Below are positions 10,903 through 22,960 of a stretch of DNA of 64,000 bases, piece after piece. Source of the DNA: Molossus alvarezi (taxonomy: Eukaryota > Chordata > Mammalia > Chiroptera > Molossidae); contig CM073895.1 of the NCBI GenBank assembly GCA_037176705.1, forward strand, positions 104,916,551-104,980,550, in the 5' to 3' direction. The notes below the pieces were generated by a model that worked only from the letters and a program-made list of their open reading frames with translations, had not been told where the DNA came from and ran no database searches. The position numbers were made by a program, and so were the translations under genes. How positions within the stretch are numbered: the stretch's first letter is position 1; every line of letters starts with the position of its first letter.

Positions 10903-12502
10903 TCTCTCCCGTGCTGTGTGTTCCCTGGGCACTCAGCATCTTCTCTCCCGTGCTGTGTGTTCCCTGGGCACTCAGCATCCTCTCTCCCGTGCTGTGTGTT
11001 CCCTGGGCACTCAGCATCCTCTCTCCCGTGCTGTGTGTTCCCTGGGCACTCAGCATCCTCTCTCCCGTGCTGTGTGTGCACTGGGCACTCAGCATCTTCT
11101 CTCCCGTGCTGTGTGTTCCCTGGGCACTCAGCATCTTCTCTCCCGTGCTGTGTGTTCCCTGGGCACTCAGCATCTTCTCTCCCGTGCTGTGTGTGCACTG
11201 GGCACTCAGCATCTTCTCTCCCGTGCTGTGTGTTCCCTGGGCACTCAGCATCTCCTCTCCCGTGCTGTGCGTGCACTGGGCACTCAGCATCCTCTCTCCC
11301 GTGCTGTGTGTTCCCTGGGCACTCAGCATCCTCTCTCCCGTGCTGTGTGTTCCCTGGGCGCTCAGCATCCTCTCTCCCGTGCTGTGTGTTCCCTGGGCGC
11401 TCAGCATCTCTCCCGTGCTGTGTGTTCCCTGGGCGCTCAGCATCCTCTCTCCCGTGCTGTGTGTTCCCTGGGCGCTCAGCATCCTCTCTCCCGTGCTGTG
11501 TGTTCCCTGGGCGCTCAGCATCCTCTCTCCCGTGCTGTGTGTTCCCTGGGCACTCAGCATCCTCTCTCCCGTGCTGTGTGTGCACTGGGCACTCAGCATC
11601 CTCTCTCCCGTGCTGTGTGTTCCCTGGGCACTCAGCATCCTCTCTCCCGTGCTGTGTGTTCCCTGGGCACTCAGCATCCTCTCTCCCGTGCTGTGTGTGC
11701 ACTGGGCACTCAGCATCCTCTCTCCCGTGCTGTGTGTTCCCTGGGCACTCAGCATCCTCTCTCCCGTGCTGTGTGTTCCCTGGGCACTCAGCATCCTCTC
11801 TCCCGTGCTGTGTGTTCCCTGGGCACTCAGCATCCTCTCTCCCGTGCTGTGTGTTCCCTGGGCACTCAGCATCCTCTCTCCCGTGCTGTGTGTTCCCTGG
11901 GCGCTCAGCATCCTCTCTCCCGTGCTGTGTGTTCCCTGGGCACTCAGCATCCTCTCTCCCGTGCTGTGTGTTCCCTGGGCACTCAGCATCCTCTCTCCCG
12001 TGCTGTGTGTTCCCTGGGCACTCAGCATCCTCTCTCCCGTGCTGTGTGTTCCCTGGGCGCTCAGCATCTTCTCTCCCGTGCTGTGTGTTCCCTGGGCGCT
12101 CAGCATCTCCTCTCCCGTGCTGTGTGTTCCCTGGGCACTCAGAATCTCCTCTCCCGTGCTGTGTGTTCCCTGGGCACTCAGCATCTTCTCTCCCGTGCTG
12201 TGTGTTCCCTGGGCACTCAGCATCTTCTCTCCCGTGCTGTGTGCACTGGGCACTCAGCATCCTCTCTCCCGTGCTGTGTGTTCCCTGGGCACTCAGCATC
12301 TCCTCTCCCGTGCTGTGCGTGCACTGGGCACTCAGCATCTTCTCTCCCGTGCTGTGTGTGCACTGGGCGCTCAGCATCTCCTCTCCCGTGCTGTGTGTTC
12401 CCTGGGCACTCAGCATCTTCTCTCCCGTGCTGTGTGTTCCCTGGGCACTCAGCATCTTCTCTCCCGTGCTGTGCGTTCCCTGGGCACTCAGCATCTTCTC
12501 TT
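10903..12502. repeat. 39-bp minisatellite, about 41 units
   Basis: The unit is 39 bp, beginning 'tctctcccgtgctgtgtgtt' and ending 'cctgggcactcagcatcc'. Variants are 'gtgcactgg' for 'ttccctgg', 'gcgctcag' for 'gcactcag', and 'atctt', 'atcct' or 'atctcc' at the unit end. One unit near 11401 lacks 3 bp and one near 12240 lacks 2 bp. Because 39 = 3 x 13 and the unit has no stop in five of six frames, it produces several false open frames of 450-570 codons made of a 13-residue repeat. No promoter, start context or splice support marks it as coding. Confidence 0.97.
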
Positions 12503-14639
12503 TGAATGACTCAGGGTAGATTCCTGTACTTAATCAGAAATCTCAGGAAACAAGAGAATTCCCTCCTGTTCTGTAACCCTCACCGAATTGTGTTACAGCT
12601 GTCTCCTGAATGCAGGCCGCTCTGTGGGTGTCTCCCCATGCGTGTGAGGGGCACAGGCTGTCGTCCAGCTGGCAGCCTACAGGGCTGCCTGTCCCCAAAG
12701 CCGATTTCATGGGTCTTAGACTCGCCAGTCCCTGGGGTTTTCCACCTTTTGTGTCTGTGAGGTTGCTGCCCTCGGGAACATGGTCACGCGCAGAGTATTT
12801 TATCTCGGTGGGCTCCGGCTGTCCTTTTAAAAAAATCTACGTGGGAAACCCTTAGACAAAAGCAGCACGCAGTCCAGCCTGACCGGCAGACTGCCATCGG
12901 AAGCTCTGAGTGGGGAAGCAATGGGTCTGTGAAGCAAAACTGAAACAATGAAAGGATCAGACTCACCTTCAGTTTTTCTACAAAGATACGCCTTCCGCGC
13001 GGACAGCGCCCAGTTCCTTTCAAGTTTTACAGCGGCCCTGTTTTGGCAGAAAAGTCAGGAAGTGGCCTGTTGCACACAGACTGTTAGAAGCCTCTGTGAT
13101 AATCAAAGGAGGATGAAAGACCGGCAAGGAACGTGCCAACACTAACTTGACAGTCCCAAGAGCAGCGGGCCTCTCCTCCCCTGCTCCTGCCTCTGCCTGC
13201 AAACCCTCCGCCACGTTTCCACGGCGTGTCCACCGCGGCCACGGGAGAACACCAGGTGTGCAAGTGAGGGATGTTCCAGCCTGTGCTGGTTTTCACTGTC
13301 TTTCCTGGTTTCTCTGTGAAATATAAACCCATCACTGACGACCAGGGACTAGATCTCCGAAATACAAGATTGGCTGGTGTCCGAGATCAGCCCTGGGGCC
13401 TGCTCTCTGCCCACTTGGCTCTGATCACCTGGCTTGGGGAGCTGGCCTTTCTTGCCACTTGGCCAAGGACGGGACTCAGTGCCCTCTGATCCAAGGAAGA
13501 CAGTCCTCCCCCCAGGGCCGGCTCCTGATTTCCTCCAGTGGAACCTCCCTCAGAGCTCAAAGCAAGACGAGCGTGAAGCCCGGTGCCCGACTCCACGGGT
13601 GGAACCCTCACGGCCGATACTTCCTGGCGCCCTGCTAACCAGGTCCAGCAGCGGAGGGGCTCCGAGAGGAGACGGTGACCTTACTCCTGGATAAAGTCCA
13701 GTCAGCAGGACTGTTTTAACTGGGGTCTGGGCAGTGCCTTGGGGAAGGAGCCCAGATCTGGCTGAGGTCATGAGCAACTTCCTGTGGGCCAACCTGTGAC
13801 GGGCCTCCACGGCCCCTTCGACTCCGAGGGCCTGGGGCCACTCAGCAAACCCCTCGGCCACCGTCCATGTTCATTGCAAAGATGAGCCAATAAAAATATG
13901 AATAATAGAAATAACCAAGGCAGGACATGAGCAGTTCATAAAACGCCACATGATACACTGTTGTGTGCTTGAAATTTAATACATGAGCAGAACGAGGGAC
14001 AAAGAGACCAGGAGAAGATGAGCACTTCAAAGTCAGCCTGATCAAAACTCTGGTGTGCTGACGGGTAAACTGCTTTAGATGCAAGGGGAGGGTGCCGGCA
14101 GATGCTTTAATTGTGTGTTAAAAGCCTAGCTGGAGAGTAGAAGGTGTCGCTCACAGATAAGGGAATGGGGCCTGAATGTTATAACTAATTTAATTAGCAC
14201 GGATCTGAGGTTGCTAGTACCTGGTTTTTCCAGTTTTCAGGAAATATCTTTGCCTGGGGGGTAAGGGGAGTACAGAAGGAAGAGGTGGATGGAGGGCAGA
14301 TGTGAGGAGGGGTTGGGGGAAGTGGGCTGAGAGACATGAAAGGCTCCAATATTGAATTTCTTCTGTGATGTGATCAAACCCCAGGCCTCCCTCTCTTCAC
14401 CTGCCAACAATGCGCAGGGAGCCCCGCCCCTCCCGCATCACACGTTCATTACCACAGACCAGGGAGGCCGGGGAGACTGCGGCAGCCCAGCCGTCGCTAG
14501 GGAGAATGAGAGACGTGCACAGACGGCCAAAGGTAAGGGGGAAACACCCGGATCCTCCAAAGCCTTTGGCGCTCAGGAGGAGAAAATCCTTGTGGGTAGA
14601 GCCTTCTAAGGAGCTTCCCCTGTTTGCAGTTTCTTTCTC
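12503..14639. other. Single-copy DNA between minisatellite and SINE
   Basis: No gene seen. An AT-rich part at 13850-14230 includes 'ctaatttaattag' near 14187, a homeodomain-type palindromic site. Confidence 0.55.
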
Positions 14640-14788
14640 CTTTTTTAATTGATTTGAGAGAGAGAGAGAGTTTGTTGTTCCACTCATTTATGCATTTACT
14701 GGTGGATTCTTGTACATGCCCAGACCCGGGATCAGAGCTGCGGCCTTGGCGCATCAGGATGGTGCTCCAGCCGGGCTGTCTGGCCAGG
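14640..14788 (-). mobile_element. tRNA-derived SINE, diverged subfamily
   Basis: 'gttgttccactcatttatgcatttactggtggattcttg' (14667-14710) followed by a decayed tRNA head ending 'tctggccagg' marks a SINE family distinct from the young VES copies, on the minus strand. Internal (GA)n at 14654-14669. Confidence 0.7.
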
Positions 14789-15060
14789 TGCAGTTTGTTT
14801 CTGTCCCTGGAAGACCTGTGTCTGGGGACAACGGGGCATTGGTGATCATTAAAAGATGAACAATGACACTTTGGGGGACTCAGAACTCCCTCTCCAAACA
14901 CGCAAACACACCTCTTCTGAGGTGGTGGGACAATTTTTAAGTGTTTGAGGGAATGTTAAGTAAGAGTAAGTTTTTAGGAAGGTGGTTGTGTTATTGAACA
15001 TAAAGAGCCTTAGATTATTTTATATATACACAAACACACACACACATTTTTGTTTGTTTG

Positions 15061-15317
15061 TTAATCCTCACCCAAAGATACCTTTTTTCATTGATTTTTA
15101 GAGAGCGTGGAAGGGGGTGGGGGTGGGGGTGGGGGTGGGGGTGGAGAGAAGCAGCGATGTGAGAGAGGCACATTGATTGGTTACCTGCCACATATGTCCC
15201 GACTAGGGCTGGTGATCAAACCTGCAACCCAGGCACCTGCCCTTGACCAGGAATCGAACCCATGACCCCTCTGTGAATGGGCCCACTCTCTAACCACTAA
15301 GCCATACCAAGCAGGGC
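15061..15317 (-). mobile_element. VES-type SINE with internal GGGGGT array
   Basis: Tail motif 'taatcctcaccc' at left and head 'accaagcagggc' at right. The CT-rich segment holds six or so GGGGGT repeats (15113-15143). Confidence 0.85.
15113..15143 (+). repeat. (GGGGGT)n, G-quadruplex motif
   Basis: Five or more GGGGGT units in a row inside a SINE; four G-runs with one-base loops on the + strand. Confidence 0.92.
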
Positions 15318-17394
15318 AAAAACTATTTTTAACATTAAGCTAAACTTTATAGGATTTAATTAGAAGGCATGAATGATTTTTTAAATTTAAATATGCTGCT
15401 GAGTGTGTCTTTGTCACACTGCATATCCAGTGGCTTCTCTTCCATGGCTTCTGCGCTCTCTGGAGCCCCCTTGGACAAGGAAGGACTGGGTGTCTGGGCA
15501 GAGGCCCTGTGGGCAGTGTGCTTAGTGTAACCCAAACACCGCTGCATTTCATGTTTTGTAAGCTGTTGCATGGATTTCTCTTCAGTTTTTCCCTAGAATT
15601 TGTTTGCTGTTTGCTGTTTTGTTTTGCTCACAGAAAGCTGGGTCTTTGAATAGATGTCTCCAAGATGTCAAAGAATGACCCTCATTTCAGTCGTCTGTCA
15701 GCATGGTTTTCCTTCCAAAAGGGAAAGAAAACTGCCTTTCTCTTCGTTAGAATGGAACTGTTGCCTGTACTTGGGGTTCATAGTCAGTGTTGGGGAGCTT
15801 GAACAGCTCCATGATTTCACTGCTTTCTACCCCACTTGAACGTTGGTGGGGCTGCTGTTGAGCTTTGGTGGAGAAGTCACGTGGCCTGGGCGTGCCTCTG
15901 GCCCTAGAGCATGTTGGGGGGCTGACAGACCGCTGACCTGCCCATGTGTATACATCATATTAACTAAAGCTCGTGAACACCGAGAGCTCAGCTCCTCAGT
16001 TACACCAGACATGTCTGAAGTGCTCAGCACCTCACGCAGGGCACGGCCATTGTACTGGACAGCACCAGGCCCAGCCACCGAGTCTGGAGGCTAGGAACTG
16101 ACCCGGAATATAGGTGCCGGACTGGCCAGCGCGGGAGCTGGGGCTGGACGCTTCTCACTGCCGGGTTCATACGTCCAAGGGCGTGGACGTCTTTCCTACC
16201 AGCTCCCACCTTCCCCTCCTTCCTCCACCTCCTCAGAGGATGGGCGAAGGGAGGCTGCAGGTCAGCGCCGGGCAGTTCCTAAGAACCTCAGCCTGGGTGT
16301 CGCCCCGCTTGGCCATAACATCCAGAAGAGATCCCAGATCACTCTTCTGCTGAAACAGAAACTGGCTCTTGCAGATGAGAGTGAGAAAATAGTCTCCAAA
16401 ACGCCCTCACAGCTGTCTTGTATCCCGGCTATGTGGGTGTAGACTGAATGCGGGGGTCATACTGTGATTCTGCAAGATGAAACCACTCAGGTAAAGGGGA
16501 CACAAGATCGCTCTGTGTGATCTCTCCCCACTGCCCGTGAATCTACAATTGTCTCAAATCGAAAAGGTTCATTGTTTTAAAACGTTCTTTGGTAGTTCTT
16601 ACCGTTCAAATCACTTTAAAGTTCATGTCTGCGCCGAGCACCCTAGTGCCCGATTGCATACCGCCTTTAAGTGCAAACTGAACTGTTTTCTCATTGCCCC
16701 GTGACTCCGTTACCAGATGTGGGTTCACACAGGTCTTCCTGCTTACAGTTGCCATTCTACGTTTGCCCAGAATTTCAAGTAAGGGTACAATGTAACACTC
16801 TGTGATGCAGTTTTCCGAACTGTCCAGCCTCTCGGTTGTTGGGCTAGGGCACACAGCTCATGCCCCTGGCCTCAGTGCCCAGACTCTGACCTGTAAGTGG
16901 CAGTGATGAGCTTAACTGGCCACGGGAGTGCATTCGGTTCTGTGGGCTGTCACTGCTGGGATTGCTGGCAAGAGGTAAGAGACGCCGGCAAGCCCTGTCC
17001 TTGGCACGTGCACCTGTCCGGTTATCCCAGAGCAACACTGGCATTCTTTGTAGATCTTTAATGTGACTGGTCTAGAGTGAGGCGCTTTTGTCTGTTTGTT
17101 TTGGTTTGGGCCATTAATTTTATTTTACCCTGTTTCTCAGAATCACCTCAACTGATACACACATCCTTTTCACTTGAATGACTGATCAAATATATATCTA
17201 TCCAAACTCCTTCTAGCAAAGTAAAAGCCATGCTCACATTTACAGTGATGCTTCTCGTAACATCCAGCAGCCTTCATTTTACCAGAACACACAGCCTCTG
17301 CTTCCCGGACTGTCAGAAACAGGGACAGCGCGCAGGGCTGAAACATCCTCGTGCAGGCAGTGTGGGGCTCCGCTCTTTCATATATATATTCTAA
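15318..17394. other. Single-copy DNA, no gene seen
   Basis: Balanced composition, no repeats recognised. 16560-16830 is AT-richer and free of recognisable repeats. Confidence 0.55.
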
Positions 17395-17655
17395 GTTTCT
17401 TTTTTAAAATATGCCTTCATTGTTGAAAGTATTACAGATGTGTCCATGGGTTGTGCGTATGTGCATGTAAGCTCTTTGGTTTCCCTTCCCGCCCCCACCC
17501 CACTCTGAGGTCTGTCCGTCTGTTCCCTACTTCCGTGACTCTGGATCTGTTTTGATCATCAGCTTATTTTGCTCATGACGTTTCACAAATAAGTGAGATC
17601 ATGTGGTAGTTGTGTTTCTCTGACTGGCGCATTTCGCTGAGCAGATAGAGGCGTG
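17395..17655 (-). mobile_element. L1 3'UTR fragment, antisense
   Basis: 'cattgttgaaagtattacagatgt' at its left end matches the 3' end of the element at 33.3 kb. 'gagatcatgtggtagttgtgtttctctgactggcgcattt' (17595-17635) is the typical antisense L1 3' region. No coding sequence is present. Confidence 0.75.
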
Positions 17656-17779
17656 AGGATCTTTGATGCGTTTAGTTCCATGTGAGTCTGCTCAGTCTCG
17701 GACAAATGGCCTTGTGCTTGGCCTTGGGCCGTGTGTGTCGCTAACTTCGCGTGGAGCGATGGCCAGTGGGAAGAATGTG

Positions 17780-17985
17780 CGCCCTCAGTGGGAAGCCCTG
17801 TGTGTGAGTTCCTTGTCCGTCATTTGCTGGTTGTGTGAACTTAGACAATTGACCTAACCTCTTTAATCCTGGATTTCTTTATCCGTAAGACAGGAACAAC
17901 AGAACCCAGCTACTTGATGAGATTTTCATGGGAATTAACTTCAGTTAATATGTCTGAAATGCTAGCGACTTGCCAGAGTAGGCGG
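17780..17985 (+). mobile_element. MIR SINE
   Basis: 'ctggttgtgtgaacttagacaattgacctaacctcttta' and 'tttctttatccgtaagacagg' are diverged MIR core and 3' sequence, just downstream of an L1 fragment. Confidence 0.75.
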
Positions 17986-18978
17986 CAAGTCCGGGCCTTG
18001 GACAGGCTGGAGGAAGGCCGGTGGGAGCCTGGGCGTGACCCATGTGCCGGCCCGACAGACGGCCTGTTCCCACCCGGGTGTCTGTGTTCCCACCTGTGCT
18101 TTACAGACAGCATCTGCACAGGGAGGAAATCTCTCCAGGATATTACCCAACTGCTATATTCCGGGAGAGGATATTGGGAGACATGATTCATGACTCACCT
18201 CACAGCTGCATTTCCCTCCTCGGTTTCCCTGAACACAGCTGGGGTTTCCTTACAGACATCACCCTGGGAACGAGGTGTTGGCCCTGCCATGCCTGACCGA
18301 GCTCCGTGGCCCCGCCTTCCCAGCACTGGGGCCACACTCTGGCTGCAGAGGTGCTGCACAGGCTGATTCACATCTGACCCCCCAGTCCCCTGACCCAAGG
18401 CTGAGTCGGGCCCAAAGCACCTGGCATAAAACTGAGTTCACTTTGACCACAGAGCCTCAGAAAAGAAGGCAAGTGTAACACCTTCTGCCGACGAACAATC
18501 ATTCAATGAAAGTATCTATGCTTTTTAGAATCTCCGCAACCAAAAACGCAGTTCCATCTCTGTTCTTCTGTTATGACTCATGCCCGTCATCTCTCTGGGA
18601 CTCCAAAACTTGGTCAGGGGCCGACAGGGTTCCAAAGCAGTTGCCATGCTGCGGAATCGGCCCCGTGCTGGCCAGGAGAGGCCCCGAGAGGGGTCGCCAG
18701 CTGGCCCAGCTCCCTGCACCTGGGAGTCTCTGACCATCAGTTCTGCCACTGGGAGTCTCTTCTAAAGGAAGAGTTAGAGTGCCGTGCACTGTGTAATTTA
18801 AGTACATTGTTAAATTAATCGGACTAGCAAAAGACATTGGAGTGAACCTGAACGTCCGATCCTAGAGAATGGATCAGATACTCATGGCGCATCCACATGG
18901 TGGACTACTATGTAGCCGTGTTCCTGAAGAACATTTCATGACAAAGGGGGGTGTTTTTATGTTATTACATTTTGTTGT
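17986..18978. other. Single-copy DNA, no gene seen
   Basis: Only short open frames. 18780-18960 has AT-rich, LINE-like wording ('gaatggatcagatactcatggcgcatccac') that may be an old L1 trace. Confidence 0.5.
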
Positions 18979-19208
18979 GTTAATCTTTACCCAGGGATGT
19001 TTTTCCATTGATTTTTAGGTAGAGTGGAAGGGAGGGATGGAGGAAGGGAGAGAGAGAGACACGTTGATTGGTTGCCTCCTGCACAACCCTTACTGGGGCT
19101 GGGGATCAAATCTGCACTCCAGGTATGTGCTCTTGATCAGGAATCAAACCCGTGACCCTTCAGTCCATGGGCTGACACCCTAACCACTGAGCAAAAACCA
19201 GCCAGGGC
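18979..19208 (-). mobile_element. VES-type SINE with target duplication
   Basis: Left flank 'gtgtttttatgttatt', right flank 'gtgtttttatattatc': a target-site duplication of about 16 bp. Head and body are complete. Confidence 0.9.
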
Positions 19209-19238
19209 AAGGGAGGTGTTTTTATATTATCAAGCAAG

Positions 19239-19440
19239 CCTGGCCGGTGTGGCTCAGTGGCTGAGTGCCGAACCCTGCACCAAGAGGTCCCCGGTTCAAT
19301 TCTAGTCAGGACACATGCCCAGGTTGTGGGCCTGATCCCCAGTGGGGGACATGCAGGAGGCGGCTAATCGATGTTCTCTCTCATCAGTGTCTCTATCTTT
19401 CTCTCTCCCTTCCTCTCTCTCTAAAAGGAAAAATTTTTTT
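19239..19440 (+). mobile_element. VES-related SINE, 'gtgtggctcagtgg' subfamily
   Basis: Head 'cctggccggtgtggctcag' with 'gatgttctctctcat' in the 3' part and an A/T tail. It follows the previous SINE by about 30 bp, with opposite orientation. Confidence 0.88.
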
Positions 19441-20349
19441 TTTAATTCTAAGGTTTGGTCACCTGCTCTCCACCCAGTCTCCCAGGAAAGTGTCCAGTCT
19501 GCCCCCAGACAGGCAGCCAGGACCATGCAGGACCCTTGGTGGCAGAGCTCTGTCTCCCAGAGGAGAGGTTGTGCCCGAGACCTCGTGATGCCCAGGTGCC
19601 CAGGCCAAGCCCAGATGACCCACTCCCTGCCTCCCAGCCCCTGGGCACTGTCATATCCTCCGCCGGGGGAGCTGCCCGCAGTCTGCCAGCGGGCACTCAC
19701 CTCCCCGGAGGCATTTCCTCGAACTGCCTTCGTCCCCTGTTAGTGTTTCTGAAATAGTTTAGGGTCCAGACAAGCAGCTCTGATGGATGGATACATTGTA
19801 TAACATGGAGTAGAAAACAGCACGTGGAAGGGTCGAGGTCTGTGTTACATCCTGTTTCAGATCCACATGCATTGCTGATGTGTGTGTGTGTCAAAGGGGC
19901 CACAGGTCCCCTGGTGACCACCTGTGAGTGTCTCAGCACACGTGCTCCTGTTTCCACCCGTGTTCCGTGCGGAGCCGCGGTGGTCAAGCGACACTCGCAG
20001 GGAGCCGAGCCCATGGTCCCTACGAGGCCGATCCCAGCCCGCGGCCCTCTGCGTTCTCTCGCACACCCCACATCACGCTGGCCTGCCTGGAAGTCCCCAG
20101 GGTGTGAGGCACCCAGCGCCCCCTCAGCCAGGCACCTGCCAGGGAACCGTTGTCCCTTGGGGACCTTACCATTTGAGTCATTTGTCACAGTTTCTGAACA
20201 TCACAGAAACGCAAAGCAGTGAGAGATATGCAATGTTTTGGTCATGAAAAATCCAGGGGAACCCCAACTGGACCAGCGCATGGGGAACTGTATGTTGCAG
20301 TCTCCCCTCGCCTGGGAGCAGGACACCCTAGCTTCTCCAGGCCAACAGT
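19441..20349. other. GC-rich single-copy DNA left of the 25-26-bp minisatellite
   Basis: No gene recognised. A short (TG)n lies at about 19880. Confidence 0.55.
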
Positions 20350-21150
20350 GGCTCACCCCTCCCTCCATCAACATTGGCTCACCCCCTCCCTCCCGTAAGC
20401 ACTGCTGGCCCCTCCCTCCATCAACATTCCCTCCCTCTGTCTGCATTGGCTCACCCCTCCCTCCGTCAGCACTGCTGGCCCCTCCCTCCATCAACATTGG
20501 CTCTCCCCTCCCTCAGTCAGCACTGCTGGCCCCTCCCTCCATCGACATTGGCTCACCCCTCCCTCCATCAACATTGGCTCTCCCCTCCCTCCGTCAGCAC
20601 TGCTGGCCCCTCCCTCCATCGACATTGGCTCACCCCTCCCTCCATCAACATTGGCTCTCCCCTCCCTCCGTCAACACTGCTGGCCCCTCCCTCCATCGAC
20701 ATTAGCTTACCCCTCCCTCCATCAACATTGGCTCTCCCCTCCCTCCATCAGCACTGCTCGCCCCTCCCTCCATCAACATTGGCTCTCCCCTCCCCGCGTC
20801 AGCACTGCTCGCCCCTCCCTCCATCAACATTGGCTCTCCCCTCCCTCCGTCAGCACTGCTCGCCCCTCCCTCCATCAACATTGGCTCACCCCTCCCTCCA
20901 TCAACATTGGCTCACCCCTCCCTCCGTCAGCACTGCTCGCCCCTCCCTCCATCAACAATGGCTCAACCCTCCCTCCGTCATTACTGCTCTCCCCTCCCTC
21001 CATCAGCATTGGTTCACCCCTCCGCCTATCAACATTCGCTCACCCTTTCCTCCGTCGGCATTGGTTCACCCCTCCGCCCATCAACACTGGCCCGCCCCTC
21101 CCTCTAGCACTTCCCGCCCCTTTCTCCAACACTGCTGCCCCTCCCTCCAT
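20350..21150. repeat. 25-26-bp minisatellite, about 30 units
   Basis: Units are built on 'cccctccctccatcaacatt' with a 25- or 26-bp period. Three unit types (ggctcacc, ggctctcc, gctggcc/gctcgcc) recur in a 2- to 3-unit order, giving a higher-order repeat of about 51-77 bp. The right third is degraded. Pyrimidine-rich on the + strand. Confidence 0.93.
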
Positions 21151-21837
21151 GCACAACCTTTCTGGACACAACTTGAGCTGAAAAGCGGTTTGGTTTCCAT
21201 TTTTTAGACTCACCTGCAGGCATGTGGCCCATTATACCCTTTGCATCACAGGCCCTGGGAAACTTTAATTTCCTTTCCGTTTGTCTTGCTCTCTGGGAAA
21301 ACAATTGCCAACTCCGGGTCACCTTCCACTGTGCCCACCAGGCTTCATGAGCCTCCCAATCTCAGGACACAGGCTGCATGCTGCTCACTGGCAGCTCTGC
21401 CGACACCACCTGTGGGCTTCCCGAGTCACCCCACCCCATACCCACCCCTCATTAGGCATCATCCCAACGTGTACCAGAGTCAGGAATTCATGGGAAGCCA
21501 CAGCAAGCCAGATGCTGACACATCGTTCTCCGCTTGCCCATTTTCTACGCATGACCTTGAGAGCAGTGTCCCATTCTCTGTGGGTGCCAATCCCAGTTGC
21601 CTCAGCCTCCAGCCCCAGGGCCACTTCATGGGGCGTGGCCGTGGGAGGGTGGTATTTCACTCTGTGGCTACAGCCCTTAGATTCTCCTGCCAACTATGTC
21701 ATCACCCTGCCCCAAACCTAGTGTCTTTCCTCAGCCAGCCATGGGCAGGAGCACCCACTTGCCCCATTAATCTTATGCCCTTAGGGTCATAGCATCTCAC
21801 ACTCCCAGAAGCCTCACTGTTGGTTTTATTCATTTTT
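21151..21837. other. Single-copy DNA, no gene seen
   Basis: The 183-codon + frame starting at 21241 shows no family features and no splice support. Confidence 0.5.
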
Positions 21838-22042
21838 TTTTTATTGATTCTTTTTTTTAAGACAGAGGAAGGGAGAAGAAGAGATAGAAACATGGATGAG
21901 AGAGAACATCGATTGGCCGCCTCCTGCATGCCCCCCACTAGGGATCAGGCCCACAGTCTCGGCATGTGCCCTGACCGGGAATCGAACTGGGGACCCCTTG
22001 GTGCAGGGGTCGGCGCTCAGCCACTGAGCCACACCGGTCAGG
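21838..22042 (-). mobile_element. VES-related SINE, 'ttgattggccgcctcctgcatg' type
   Basis: Minus-strand copy with a T-rich left end (A tail), 'gagagaacatcgattggccg' body and head 'ccacaccggtcagg'. Confidence 0.88.
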
Positions 22043-22389
22043 TGCCTCATTGTTGGCGTCAGGTCTCCTGGTCCTCCAAACAGCATTCCAGCAGACTGAC
22101 CTGCAGAGGCTTGAGAACTGGGCTTCAGCTGCTTGTCTGCAGGGGTGAGCGTTGGAGAAACCGTGTCAAGTGAGCTGTCCTGGAGGAGAGAGTGGCTGTG
22201 GATGCCCTCCAGCTGCTCCTCTGCCCCTGCCCCTGCCCCTGCCAGCCCTGCCCCACCAGTCTTTCAACCTCAGCCCACGAAGTGCATTTGCCTGCCTGTT
22301 TTTGTTTTGTTTTGCCTGCTGAAGGAAGGACTAGATCATGGTTGTTAATGAAAGTGATAGCAATCCCCGAGTATTTATCTTAGATTATG

Positions 22390-22960
22390 TGGTCGTTATA
22401 AAATGAAGTACTTCAAGCAGCTAGTCTGCGGTTGATTTGAAAACAGACGAGTCTCAACAATGAGCTTAAGGAAAGGTGTCAGGTATAAATCTTGTCTTCA
22501 AACAGCCAGCGTACATTCCAGACTTCAGAGACACTTCTTTGTATAAAGGTGCTTTTTCCCTCCCGCATTTCTCTCCCTGAGCCTGGAGGAGGATGAAAGC
22601 GCGGCTGCAGGCATTTGCTTGGTTCCATAATGAGGGCGAGGCTCACGGGCTCGGTAATTTGGCAGCTCCCGCACTTCCTGTAACAGTTTTCCTTTTTTTT
22701 TTTTTTTTTTTATCCAAAGGCTGCTTAAAGACAAACATTTTTTGTTAAACTACTGGTAGTTCATTTTCTGCAGGAACCGTGCAATTAATCTTGTTTATAT
22801 TAAAGAGACAGGTTGCTTTTGTCAGCTTTCCTGAGCTATAATTAATGAAGATCAAAAACGTTACAAAGACATAATATTTAGCTTAATGCAGATGAGGCTG
22901 GGCAACAGCTGCTGCAATTAGGGGAGCAAAAGGGAAAACACTATCCTTTCCTTCGGAGTA
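22390..22960. promoter_or_regulatory. Repeat-free AT-rich block with homeodomain-type motifs; candidate conserved enhancer
   Basis: About 570 bp without recognised repeats apart from a T run at 22690-22711. Motifs seen: aattaat at 22783, taattaat at 22839-22846, a TCF-like agatcaaaa at about 22849, cttttgt, and a caattag near 22915. Composition and motif density look like developmental conserved noncoding elements. Conservation itself cannot be judged here. Confidence 0.35.

Noticed and set aside
10903..12502. CRISPR-like look of regularly spaced repeats
   Set aside because: Units are contiguous with no unique spacers, and the DNA is mammalian; this is a minisatellite. The same holds for the arrays at 20.35, 31.98 and 38.9 kb.
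10781..12519. Open frames of 450-574 codons on both strands
   Set aside because: All consist of the 39-bp minisatellite read in different phases; 39 is a multiple of 3 and the unit has no stops. Not genes.
20238..21207. Pro/Ser-rich frame of 277 codons
   Set aside because: Translation of the 25-26-bp minisatellite.
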